From Diplonema papillatum (taxonomy: Eukaryota > Euglenozoa > Diplonemea > Diplonemida > Diplonemidae): a stretch of 64,000 bases of DNA. The DNA is taken from NCBI GenBank assembly GCA_030068145.1, contig JAPJBO010000772.1, positions 44,679 to 108,678 on the forward strand, read 5' to 3'. The translations under genes and the position numbers were made by a program. Positions 1 through 9,100 of this stretch are shown here, piece by piece (the first letter of the stretch is position 1; the number at the start of each line of letters is the position of its first letter). The notes below the pieces were generated by a model, which saw only the letters and a list, made by a program, of their open reading frames with translations, was not told where the DNA came from and made no database searches.

Positions 1-196
1 GCTGCGGTAAAACTAGATGCTGCTACCGCAGGAAAACCCGTGTATCAGTCGCACCGCAACGGACTGACTGTCCGGTGCGCTCACTGTGACCCAGTAAGGC
101 ATGGATTCATGACGGCAACGACTTCAGAATGTACGTACTGTGATAGGCACACAATGATGGGCAAAACGAGTCACTGCGAGTGCTGGATCTGCTCCA

Positions 197-488
197 GCCT
201 GGAGTGGGCAAAAAGTTTGGATAAAGTGCTGGAATGGGCAAAAAGTTCGAAAATAGTGCTGGAATGGGCAAAAAGTTTGGAGATAGTACTGGAATGGGCA
301 AAAAGCTTGGAAAAGGTGCTGGAATGGGCAAAAAGTTTGGAAAAGGTGCTGGAATGGGCAAAAAGTTTGCGATAGTGCTGGAATGGGCAAAAAGTTTGGA
401 AACGGTGCTGGAATGGGCAAAAAGTTTGCGAGAGTGCTGGAATGGGCAAAAAGTTCAAAAAGGTGCTGGAATGGGAATTGGCCCCTAT
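197..488. repeat. Subterminal tandem array at the end of a TIR DNA element
   Basis: Nine head-to-tail units of 29-30 bp, each with the core GAATGGGCAAAAAGTT, end in GAATGGGAATTGGCCCC. The same architecture (GGGCAAAAAGTT units closing on GGGAATTnGCCC) recurs at 34.0-34.19 kb and at both ends of the element at 34.97-36.58 kb. I therefore read this as the right subterminal array of a DNA transposon whose left end lies outside the window. The short ORFs across it are repeat artefacts. Confidence 0.7.
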
Positions 489-697
489 TTTAGCTATTTT
501 TAGCTATAAATAGCTAAAAATAGCTAGCTGGCCAAATAGCTTGCTAAGTCTCACACTGGTCAGGTGGAGCGCCCGTGACTGACAGATGCAGCTGCCTGTG
601 GCCAACCGTCCTCGTCATAACATGGTTGTCATTGTATGCGTACACGTTTGTTCCGGCAACTTAGCCTTCTTTCGTCGGGGATTTTTTTTTTTTTTTT
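489..697. other. Intergenic, near-palindromic TAGC-rich stretch, no gene
   Basis: Positions 491-526 form a near-palindrome of TAGCTATTTTTAGC-type sequence that could fold back on itself. The rest has no convincing coding signal. A T-run at 682-697 leads into the next repeat. Confidence 0.5.
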
Positions 698-848
698 GCA
701 TGAGGCACCCGCAAGTGTCCTCGCAGGTAGGGGCGTTACTGGGCCCGCTTTGTGCCGGAAGGCACGCCACGCGCTTGTTTTCCTTTTGTGTCGCAGGGGT
801 CGAGGTGTGTTGGAAGAGGGCGGGTTGCTTTCCCTGGAGGGTGGGTGT
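698..848 (-). repeat. Retrotransposon 3' tail, copy 1 (family T)
   Basis: A 151-bp block starting GCATGAGGCACCCGCAAG, immediately after a run of T. The same block of equal length is at 1666-1816, again after a T-run. On the minus strand each copy ends in poly(A), the form expected of the 3' end of a target-primed retrotransposon. No coding region is left in either copy. Confidence 0.7.
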
Positions 849-1665
849 AGAAAGTGCTTTGGCATAGGCATCACGCGGAGACCCCCGTTTCGGCCCGTTA
901 GGCAGGTTACGCATCCCCCCACCCGCCGGGCACTCGTCAGACGAGCTACGTGCAGGGGGTTCTGACCTTGTGAAGGTGCAGATTGACCTGACACTCGGGA
1001 CCGACAATGAAATGTCGGTTGCGCGTCCTTCGTGTCAGGCAGGGTCTCCGAGGGCTGAAAGCCCTTGCTTTGGTGTGTCAGGGGCTGGGGGGAGAGAAAA
1101 AGCGTCCTTTTTCGTCGAATCCAAATCCCGTGGTACACTGTGCTGGCTTAGGGGGGTGTCGCTACTCACCCTGTCATCTGACATGCTGCCCTGAAAATGC
1201 TGCGCCTGGAACGCGGTGCCGTTGTGTGCGTGACAGAGAGGAAAAGTGTGTGGTGTGGGGGCTATCCTTTCGAAGCGGACAACATGTCTCGCCCTGGGTC
1301 TGGGGTGTTTTACTTCTCTGAGCAAAAGAGAGTGCCTGCGCTCTGGGAGCCTGGGGGAGGACTCTGGCCCAGGGGTTTGGTGAGTGTTGTGTTTGGCTGA
1401 AGGGGCTCCTTTCTAATCTTCTTGAGTCTGCTACGTCAGGCACGACGCCGTGGCTCCAAGGTTCGCACTGTGCTGGCATAGGGGGGGTGTCGCTACTCAC
1501 CCTGTCTCCTGACATGCTGCCCCAAAATCCCGCCGGGCACCGGCCCTGGGGTGTGGTGCGTTTTTACCTCCGCACTCCTTTCCACCGTCCAGACTCTGTG
1601 TTCGGCGGGGTTTTGCCTTCCGCCCTCTTTGTGTGTGTTCTATTTCGTTCGTTGGTGTTTTTTTT
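849..1665. other. Non-coding filler with an internal ~55-bp direct duplication
   Basis: No ORF here looks like a real protein. The segment at 1136-1190 (CACTGTGCTGGCTTAGGGGG through GACATGCTGCC) is repeated with few changes at 1466-1521. This suggests two offset copies of one 3' region. Low-level similarity to the flanking family T tails implies untranslated retroelement sequence. Confidence 0.4.
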
Positions 1666-1816
1666 GCATGAGGCACCCGCAAGTGTCCTCGCAGGTAGGG
1701 GCGTTACTGGGCCCGCTTTGTGCCGGAAGGCACGCCACGCGCTTGTTTTCCTTTTGTGTCGCAGGGGTCGAGGTGTGTTGGAAGAGGGCGGGTTGCTTTC
1801 CCTGGAGGGTGGGTGT
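1666..1816 (-). repeat. Retrotransposon 3' tail, copy 2 (family T)
   Basis: Second copy of the 151-bp block at 698-848, again preceded on the plus strand by a T-run. It abuts the poly(T) start of a family A fragment at 1826, another example of elements meeting at homopolymer tails. Confidence 0.7.
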
Positions 1817-1825
1817 CCAAAAAAG

Positions 1826-2241
1826 TTTTTTTTTTGGAGCGCGGGACACTGTACAAGCCATGTTGATACAGCGGGGCTGCCGGTATCCGGTTGCTTCCGG
1901 AGCGGTAGTCCAAAAAAATGCTTCTTCAGCACACAGTGAACGCCAGTCTCACTGCGACCTGGGCTGGCCTGCTAGCGAGCAGGTCCGACCAGGTAAAAAA
2001 ACCCGCGATGCAGTGACACTACCCCCTGCAACAGGGTGGACCGCTTCGTCCGGTCGCGCCCCGCCAGATGAAATGACTATTCTTGCCACCCCTTGGGCTA
2101 CCTGAAAGCTCAATTGGTGGAAGAAGTCCTGGCAGGCGGCCGAAGCGGTCCGGTCTTCACGGAGGGCGCTTTTGCGGGCTATTTGCCGCAACTCCGTGAG
2201 TGCTCCAGGACACCACGCTCCGAAGGTGTCCACGACTAGCG
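1826..2241 (-). pseudogene. Family A retrotransposon copy 3, 3' portion
   Basis: After a T-run (1826-1835) the sequence begins GGAGCGCGGGACACTGTA, the common 3' end of every family A copy here. Residues up to the stop at 1949 match the C-terminus of the intact ORF (ALREDRT.SAACQDFFHQLSF). The copy is cut at 2241 by a TIR element and resumes at 4804. The target sequence ACTAGCG is present on both sides, so 1826-2241 and 4804-5568 were once contiguous. Confidence 0.88.
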
Positions 2242-3156
2242 CAGTGTGAGGTTTAGCTACAGTAGCCTTTTGTAGCAGCTATAGCTGCTACAGTTTTTAG
2301 CTACTGTAGCTCCTGTAGCTTTTTGTAGCCTTTTGTAGCCTTTTTTTTGTGCCATCAAAATACGATTCAAACCCATGTGAAACGTCACCCAAACCCGAAT
2401 TCCGCCTGGGTTTCCACTTTTTTTGACGATTGTGGCGTCTGTCAGTGTCGGCAGCGCTCACGTTCTTGCTCTGTAGCAGTGTACAGTCTCCTGCACTTGC
2501 AACTGCAGGCTACAATAGCGAGTCCAACAGTGTGGAGGCTGGCCCCGGGGCTTCGGGGCTGAGCTGGCCCAAGAATGGGTTGTTTTTCGGGTGCGCACTT
2601 TGAAAACAACCAAGGAAATCGGCCGCCCCTGACACGGTCTGGGGGGCTGGCCGGTGCCGGGGCTCTTTTTTTCTCCGGGCTGAGAATGGACTACTACAAC
2701 AGGGGGGCACTTTCTACTGTTTCAACGTTTCAACAGTAGATCCATTCCAGTGCCGCCGCGGGGCTCTCCGCGCGAGGTTGACGGCCTGTGTGGGACTTCC
2801 AAACTTGGTCAATACAAAAACACGTGCGTATCCTTAGCTTTGTGTACGGGCAGGACAGTAAGACAGCCGGACCGTGGCTGCACCGGAGTCTTTCACCAAG
2901 AGTAGCTTTTTGCCCGACATTCTGCATCAGTTCGGTCTTGAGTCAGAGTCTGACGCTTCTCGGCGAGCATCGCGGTAGCCGACTGAGCCTCTTGTCGACT
3001 GTGACGCATGCCGTGTTGGCTACACGGCCTGCTGATACTGGTGGCTATTGAAAGCCTGTATCACAGGCTGCAGTCCGATGAGGACGAGTCACGCATCCGA
3101 GCCACTACTATTGCGCTGCGCAAGGAGTCGTAGTACTGAGCCGCGCCTGAGTTCAC

Positions 3157-3228
3157 TGCTGAGCCGCCAGTCCAGTGCGTGCTAATCCATGTGGTTCATG
3201 TACTTAAAAGAACTCAATGCTGAGCCGC
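3157..3228. repeat. Micro-insertion flanked by 11-bp direct repeats
   Basis: A 50-bp insert (3168-3217) absent from the sister TIR element at 28.8-31.1 kb lies between two copies of TGCTGAGCCGC (3157-3167 and 3218-3228). Its second half, TGTGGTTCATGTACTTAAAA onward, recurs at 45760-45787, there between two copies of a different 11-mer. A nearby GTGGGCGGCA is also shared by both loci. Confidence 0.55.
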
Positions 3229-3937
3229 ACTCACAGTGGGCGGCACTCCCAGCAGAGATGCATCATCCGGCTACGAATCGGTACGTCCAGACCCGGCCCC
3301 GGGCTGCCAACTGTAGCAGTCAAGTTGCAAATCACCAACCACCACGAAGCTTTGTCGAAGGCCGTTAGGCAAAAGAAAACAGTCGAACGACGAAACGGAG
3401 TCATCACGATTTCCCAAGAAGTCTACAGTAGGGTCGGGCATGCGTGCACTCTACGACCCGACCCTACTGTTCCCGGGCACCGACCAGCACCCCGCACGGC
3501 TCAACGTGTGCTGCGTTGCAGGCTAAAGTTTCGTGACACGTCTCGTATTGTTTCCTTGATCATAATTTGGATGAACTCCTCGGTTTGTGAAAACCGAGTG
3601 TGGCTGCCGGCAGCAGTGCCGCGGAACAAGCACAGCGGAGTGACAGCCACGCGTTCGTAGCGCGGTGGCGGCGACGTCTGCAGAGTCTGGGGTGCGGTAA
3701 GGATCGGCAAGGCCTCCGGGTTCAGTCGGCGTTTCGCCAGATCCAGCAGTCTTGAACAGGTGATGACACAGCTGGGAACGGAGACTTTCTTCGAGCTGCC
3801 GGCCATTGACTTCAATTTGAAGCCTACAAGGGTTTCGGCAGACGAGTGTGACCTTACCGAACGACCACCCAGTACCTGCATCTGCAGGCCGCTCACACGA
3901 TTCCGTGACCACGTTTTGTCGTAGATCGCTCACTACT

Positions 3938-4203
3938 TTAATGCTTTAGTGGCCGGACTGCGTTTTTGATTCGTGCTGAGCGGCGTGCTCTTCCCGGGAG
4001 TCCCGCCTGCCGGGAGCGTGCTGCCCGTCGAAAGCGCGCGCCAGGTCGAAGACGAGCAGCATGTGAATCGGCCTTTTTCCGGTTGATTGCGGTGTAGAGC
4101 TGCTTCTCTGTGCCTCTCCCTACCCGGAAGCCTCCGGACTGAGGAGCCCATCGATGGAGGAACGTGGGGCGGTCTTTGATAATGGTCTCCACTATCTTCC
4201 AAA
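3938..4203 (-). pseudogene. Captured non-LTR reverse transcriptase fragment
   Basis: Reading the minus strand gives LWKIVETIIKDRP, then QSGGFRVGRGTEKQLY, and, in another frame, LLVFDLARAFD. These match the RT segment leading into motif A of LINE elements (compare GGFRKGRGPEEQLF and FDLANAFDTVDH of the family B ORF2 here). A frameshift separates the two blocks, so it is dead. The same fragment sits at the same place in the sister element (29337-29520), so it was captured before the element multiplied. Confidence 0.7.
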
Positions 4204-4803
4204 GGGCAGGTGAGTGCGTTCTTCTTGTGGCGAATCCCCAGGAGGGCCCGAGGGGCTTTTGGGGGGCCCCGTCCGATGGGGAGTGACTGGTCTAAACGGT
4301 GGCTTCGGCAGTCCACACTGCAGCATCTGCCCAAGTGTTGGTAAGTGGTGGTACCGGCCAAATACCTGACTCAGCCCGGGGCTCTGGAGTGCAATGAGAG
4401 CTCCAGCCCGGGGCTCCGGGCCCACACTGTCTCGAGTGCTCTTCGCTCTGCTGTTGGGGTCCTGATTGGCTTCGCTTCATGGAACCGTCGTGACTCTGGC
4501 GCCCCAGGCTTCCCTGATGCATCACCCTCGCCGCCTGCGTGGTTGCAGCCTCACCGACCCTCACTGAGGCTCGGTAAGCTGCAGCGGGCCCGGCAGTGAG
4601 GCCACAGTGCACAGGGCAAAGCAGGTGCCAGGAAACACGCCAAAATATGCCCAGAAAACTTCGAAACTGAAGAAATTGGGGCGAAAAGTATCCTGAATGG
4701 GCTGGGAACCCCCCCCAAAAAAAAGAGCTACAAAAGGCTACAAAAGGCTACAAAAAGCTACGCTGTAGCTAGCTATAGCTTTTTGTAGCTAAACCTCACA
4801 CTG

Positions 4804-5568
4804 ACTAGCGGGACAGCGAGCCATTCCCGAGGGTTTGGCTCGTTGTCGATAATGCCGCGGTACTTGCCTTCTTTGACAGCTGTTGCGTAGGCTGTCGCCG
4901 CCCCCCCTGGCTTCTCCGCTGCCCTTTTAGCGTACTGGGGATTCGATGGCTGCAGGGGGAAGGTGACGGCGACATCTAACACAACGGTGGTGCCGTCCCG
5001 GACATAGCTGATGTCCGGGCGCTTCCGCTCCGTGTTCGAAAACACGGGGCGCTCGAACGCCGGGGCCAGCAGCCCGCGGCGGGCGAAGTCAGCGATGACG
5101 TCGCGGAGTGCATTGTGCATTCTCGTCCGGCGGCCGCCGGAGAAGCAACTACGCGCGTGCACTCCGTCGACGTCTGCCGAGCCTGTCCCGCAGAGGCGAC
5201 AGATGCTCGGCGTGGGGGCGATGGGCAACCCGAGCCGAAGCCGGATGGCCACCGCGAGCTCCGCGGGGGATAGCCACAGCCTGGGGTCTGCTTCAGCGTT
5301 GCCGTAAAGCCACGCGGACGCATGTTGGCCGGAGCAGCTTTGACCTTTGGACCTGCTTCAGGGCCAGCGCCGACCCTTGGAGCTGGCCTGACCTGCCCAG
5401 CTCCTCAGTCATCGAGATGATGAGGGCCTTGCGCCGCTCGTCATGAACCGTCGCGGACCACACTTTCTGTCCACGCCCCCCGTAGTTATCCCGTGCCTGC
5501 AGAACGTTCTGGATCTTCTCCAGGACGGAATCAAAGGGTGCAAGGCGCGGGTCTTCAAGGGACGCTAG
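4804..5568 (-). pseudogene. Family A retrotransposon copy 3, 5' part of the fragment
   Basis: Continuation of the copy starting at 1826. The frame encodes the CCHC motif (CRLCGTGSADVDGVHARSC), the RRTRMHNALRDVIADFARRG helix and the endonuclease core RPDISYVRDGTTVVLDV. Near 5330-5350 bases are missing relative to copy 2 (15.97 kb), breaking the frame. The copy is truncated at 5568 where the minisatellite begins. It is closer to copy 2 than to the full-length copy 1. Confidence 0.85.
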
Positions 5569-6023
5569 AATTTAGCATCGCCCGAACTTTGCTTCGCCAG
5601 AACTTAACTTCGCCCGAGCGTTGCTTCGCCCGAACTCAGCTGCGCCCGAACTTTGCTTCACCAGAACTTAGCTCCACCCGAACTTAGGATCACTCGAACT
5701 CATTATCGTTCGAACTGAGCTTCACCAGAACTTAGCTCCGCCCGAAGTTTTGCTTCGCCGGGGGGCGGCGGGGGAGGCGCCCACCCGGGTACCAGCGCCA
5801 AACTTTTCCCGCACTCGGTGGGTCGTCCGGGGGGGGTGTCCCCCCCCGGGTACGAGCACCGACCTTGGCTTCACCCGGACTTTACACCCTGGCCGAACTT
5901 CGCTTCGTGCCCGAACTGTTTTTTAGTACCAGCGCAGCCTGAGCGCTTAGCAACGCCCGAACTAAGCATCACTCGAACTTAGCTTCACCAGCATTGCCCG
6001 AACTTAGCTTCGCCCGAACTTTA
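5569..6023. repeat. Degenerate minisatellite, CGAACTTTGCTTCGCC type
   Basis: Irregular units of roughly 15-17 bp (CTTCGCCCGAACTT / GCTTCACCAGAACTT) interrupted around 5757-5870 by G/C-rich sequence. The same minisatellite occupies 17.73-18.67 kb. Both arrays run directly into the same unique segment, which includes CCCCGAACTTTAACTGCTGCC, so array and tail belong to one repeat family. Confidence 0.8.
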
Positions 6024-6181
6024 CTGTTCCCCGAACTTTAACTGCTGCCTCCAGTCTCGCCACGCGCCGGCCTTAGCCGAGCGCACGTACTTCTTTCAGT
6101 ATCAGTTCAGTTTCTAACCCGACGTTAAATCCGGCCCAGTGAAGCCGTTGCCTACGGGCGTCGACATGTTAAAAAAAAAAA
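6024..6181 (+). mobile_element. 3' tail of a plus-strand retroelement, poly(A) ended
   Basis: The segment CTTTCAGTATCAGTTCAGTT through GGGCGTCGACATG ends in A11. The same tail followed by A(n) ends at 14698. No coding sequence is attached here, only the minisatellite. The poly(A) meets the poly(T) of the family A element at 6182, tail to tail. Confidence 0.7.
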
Positions 6182-9100
6182 TTTTTTTTTTTTGGAGCGC
6201 GGGACACTGTACTCGACATGTTGGTACAGCGGGGCTGCCGGTATCCGGTTGCTTCCGGAGCGGTAGTCCAAAGAAATGCTTCTTCAGCACACTGTGAACG
6301 CCTGTCTCACAGCGACACGGGACTGGCCTGCGCGTGACTGCTAACAGGTCCGACCCGGTAAAAAAACCCGCGATGCAGTGACTCTACCCCCTGCATCAGG
6401 GTGGATCCGCTTCGTCCGGTCGCGCCCCACCAGATGCAATGACGATCCTTGCCACCCCTCGGGCTATAGAAAAGCTCAAGCGGTGGAAGAGGTCCTGGCA
6501 GGCGGCCGAAACGGTCCGGTCTTCACGGAGGGCGTTGGCGCGGGCAATGTGCCGCAGCTCCGTGATTGCTCCTGGGCACCAGGCCCCGAACGTGTCTACA
6601 ACTAGCGGCACCGCCTTCCATTCCCGCGGGTCTGGCTCATTGGCAATGATTGCGTTGTAGACACGCTCCTTGACGGCTACAGCGTACGCGGCTGCTGCGC
6701 CCCCTGGCTCCGCCGCCGCCCGGGCTGCGTAGTGCGGCTGCGAGAGTTGTAGGGGGTACGTGACAGCGACGTCAAGTAGGACGGTGGTGCCATCCCGGAC
6801 GTAGCTGATGTCCGGGCGCTTGCGCCGCGCGTTAGCGAACACGGCTCGCTCGATGGAAGGACCGAGCAGTCCTCGTCGAGCGAAGTCGGCGACGATGTCA
6901 CGCAGCGCGTTGTGAAGGCGCGTTCGGCGGCCGCTGCCGAAACACGTCTGGGCGTGCGATCCGTTGACGTCGGTCGCACCGTGCCCGCAAAGGCGGCACT
7001 CCCCCGGCGCGGCCGCAATTGGAAGCCCCAACCGAAGCCGGACTGCCACCGCCAGCTCGGCCGGAGACAACCACATTGTGGTATCCGCCTCAGGGTTGCC
7101 GTACAACCACGCCGAAGCGTGCTTGCCGGAGCCGCTTTGGATCCGCGCCCGGATCCGGTCTTGAGCCCGGGTCAGGGCCTGACCCTGCAGTTGGCCGGAG
7201 TGGCCGAGCTCCTCCGTCAGCGACTCGAGAAGGTTCTTCCTCTTCTCGGTGGCCAAGGCGGACGACCATGCCTTCTGTCCTCGCCCCTCGTACTCGGCTC
7301 GTGCCTGCATGACGTCCTGGATCTTCTCCAGGACGGATTCATAGGTTGCAAGGCGCGGGTCGACGAGGGACGCTTGGACGGTGTCGTCCTGCTGCCACGT
7401 GAGGTGTGGCAGCAGGGCCGGGGCCACGAGGGCGGGGAGATGCGGCCCCCCGTCCAGCGCCGCGGCGATGTGGGCAATCCCGCTCACGTCCGCACAGCTG
7501 TGGAGGCCGAGGCCGCCCATCCTGACGGGTAGTGACGCCTGTGTCCACGACGCGTCATCGGTTTCGATCCCGGTGATCGTCGCGAGACAGGACTGGGTGA
7601 CGCGGTCGATGCCCGCGTAGTCGAAGACGGGCCCTGTCGCGCGCATGAGGTGCACCACTCCAACGAAGCCGGCACAGAACTTCGTCAGCGTGAGCGCCAC
7701 GTGCGCGTCAGGTAGGGACGCGATCACCCTCAGCTTCCTCTCGGCGCCCTGTGCCACCCGCTCAACGAACGCGCGGATCTTCTCCGGCGATCCGCACGGC
7801 ACACCCAGGTGCTCGATCTCGTCGAGGGAGCACGTCTCGATGCCGTCTAGGCCCGCCGGTACCTCGGCACCCGGGGCAATCGCCAGTCTGCACTTGCCCC
7901 TATTGAGGCTCAGACCGACTGCTGCGGCTCGCCGCTCGAACTCGCACAGCCATCGCGCGATCGAGTCGAGTTCCCCGCCCGTTACCCCGTCGTCGAGGTA
8001 GAACGTCAGGAGCTCGAGGCTGGCCCGGCTCAGCGCTGAGTGGTTGGGCGCGGCCTCCGGCTGCTCCTGAGGTGCCGGCTCCTGTGCTACTGGCCCGGCG
8101 CCCTCCGGATCCTCGGGGGCGCCTCGCGGTATCTGGGCCACCGGCGCCGGCGGAATCGGGCCCGGGAGCGCGAGGGCCGGCTCTCCGGGCTCCGCCGGGC
8201 CCCCGTGGGCTGGGTCCTCGGGTGGCGGTTGCGCTGGCCCCGGCTCGTGCGGTGGCGGTGGCCCCTGCTCAGGAGGGCCCTCTCCGCCTTCCACGGCTCC
8301 TGCGGGGTCCGCGGGCTCCTCCGGCCGCGGAGCCTGAGCGCCCGCCCCCGGGGCCTCTTCCGGCGCCGGCTGGACTGCCGGGCCGACCTGTGGCGCTGCC
8401 GCAGCCTCGGCCGGCGGCGGCGGCGGCGCGATGACGTCCTGCAGCGCCAGGCTGAAGAGGAGAGGCCCCAAGGGGTCCCCCTGTTGCACCCCACGCTCGG
8501 AAGTGAGCGTTTGGTCTCCAACTTGCAGTATGGAGTGCTTCCCGTATGCCGCCATGGTGTACGCCAAGACCTGGGGGGCATGCCTGCTGGCGCTTTGAAT
8601 GATCGCCTCCCTCTGCAGGGAGTTGAATGCGTTCGCCAGGTCGATCTGGAGGATGCCCTTGCCCGCCCCGCCTTCCCTGCGGTACATGGCCGCCACCCTA
8701 CGGACGGCGAGAATTCCCGCGTCCGCTCCGGCCTTCACCCCGACACCGACCTGCCCGCTTCGCAGGAGCACGCTTTGCCCGAGCTCCTTTACCACCCGGT
8801 CGGACGCGAGGACCTTTCCGGCCACCCTCCGCAGAATCTCGCCGCAGGCGATGGGTCGGATGCCGCCCCCTCTTTTCACCAGTGGGACCAGCTTGGCCCC
8901 GTAGAGGTATGGCCTGGCCGCCGCCGAAACCCTCCCGGACGAGAGGGCCCATACCGCGTCTGCCACAGCCTCCTTGAAGGAGCCGGAGCTGTCCCAGAGG
9001 TCCAGCAGGTGCTGCGCAGAGAGCCCGGAGGGGCCGGCCGCCGTGCCCTTCGGCATCTTCTTCAGCAGTCTCCGAACCGCACTCGGCGAGGGCCGTGCCA

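Larger units (their letters stand above)
2242..4803. mobile_element. Non-autonomous TIR DNA transposon (TAGC family), copy 1
   Basis: The ends are exact inverted repeats: CAGTGTGAGGTTTAGCTAC at the left, and GTAGCTAAACCTCACACTG at the right. Inside each end lie short tandem GTAGCCTTTT or AGGCTACAAA repeats. The flanks show a 7-bp TSD, ACTAGCG (8 bp if one shared base is counted), at 2235-2241 and 4804-4810, inside a family A retrotransposon. The size, subterminal repeats and 7-9 bp TSD fit a Mutator-like or hAT-like non-autonomous element. It encodes no transposase but carries a fragment of a non-LTR RT (3938-4203). A second copy lies in opposite orientation at 28832-31148. Confidence 0.85.

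Noticed and set aside
3070-3110. Hammerhead-ribozyme-like string CCGATGAGGACGAG in the TIR element
   Set aside because: The core needs CUGAnGA and GAAA; here it reads CCGATGA and GAGTC, and flanking stems do not pair well.
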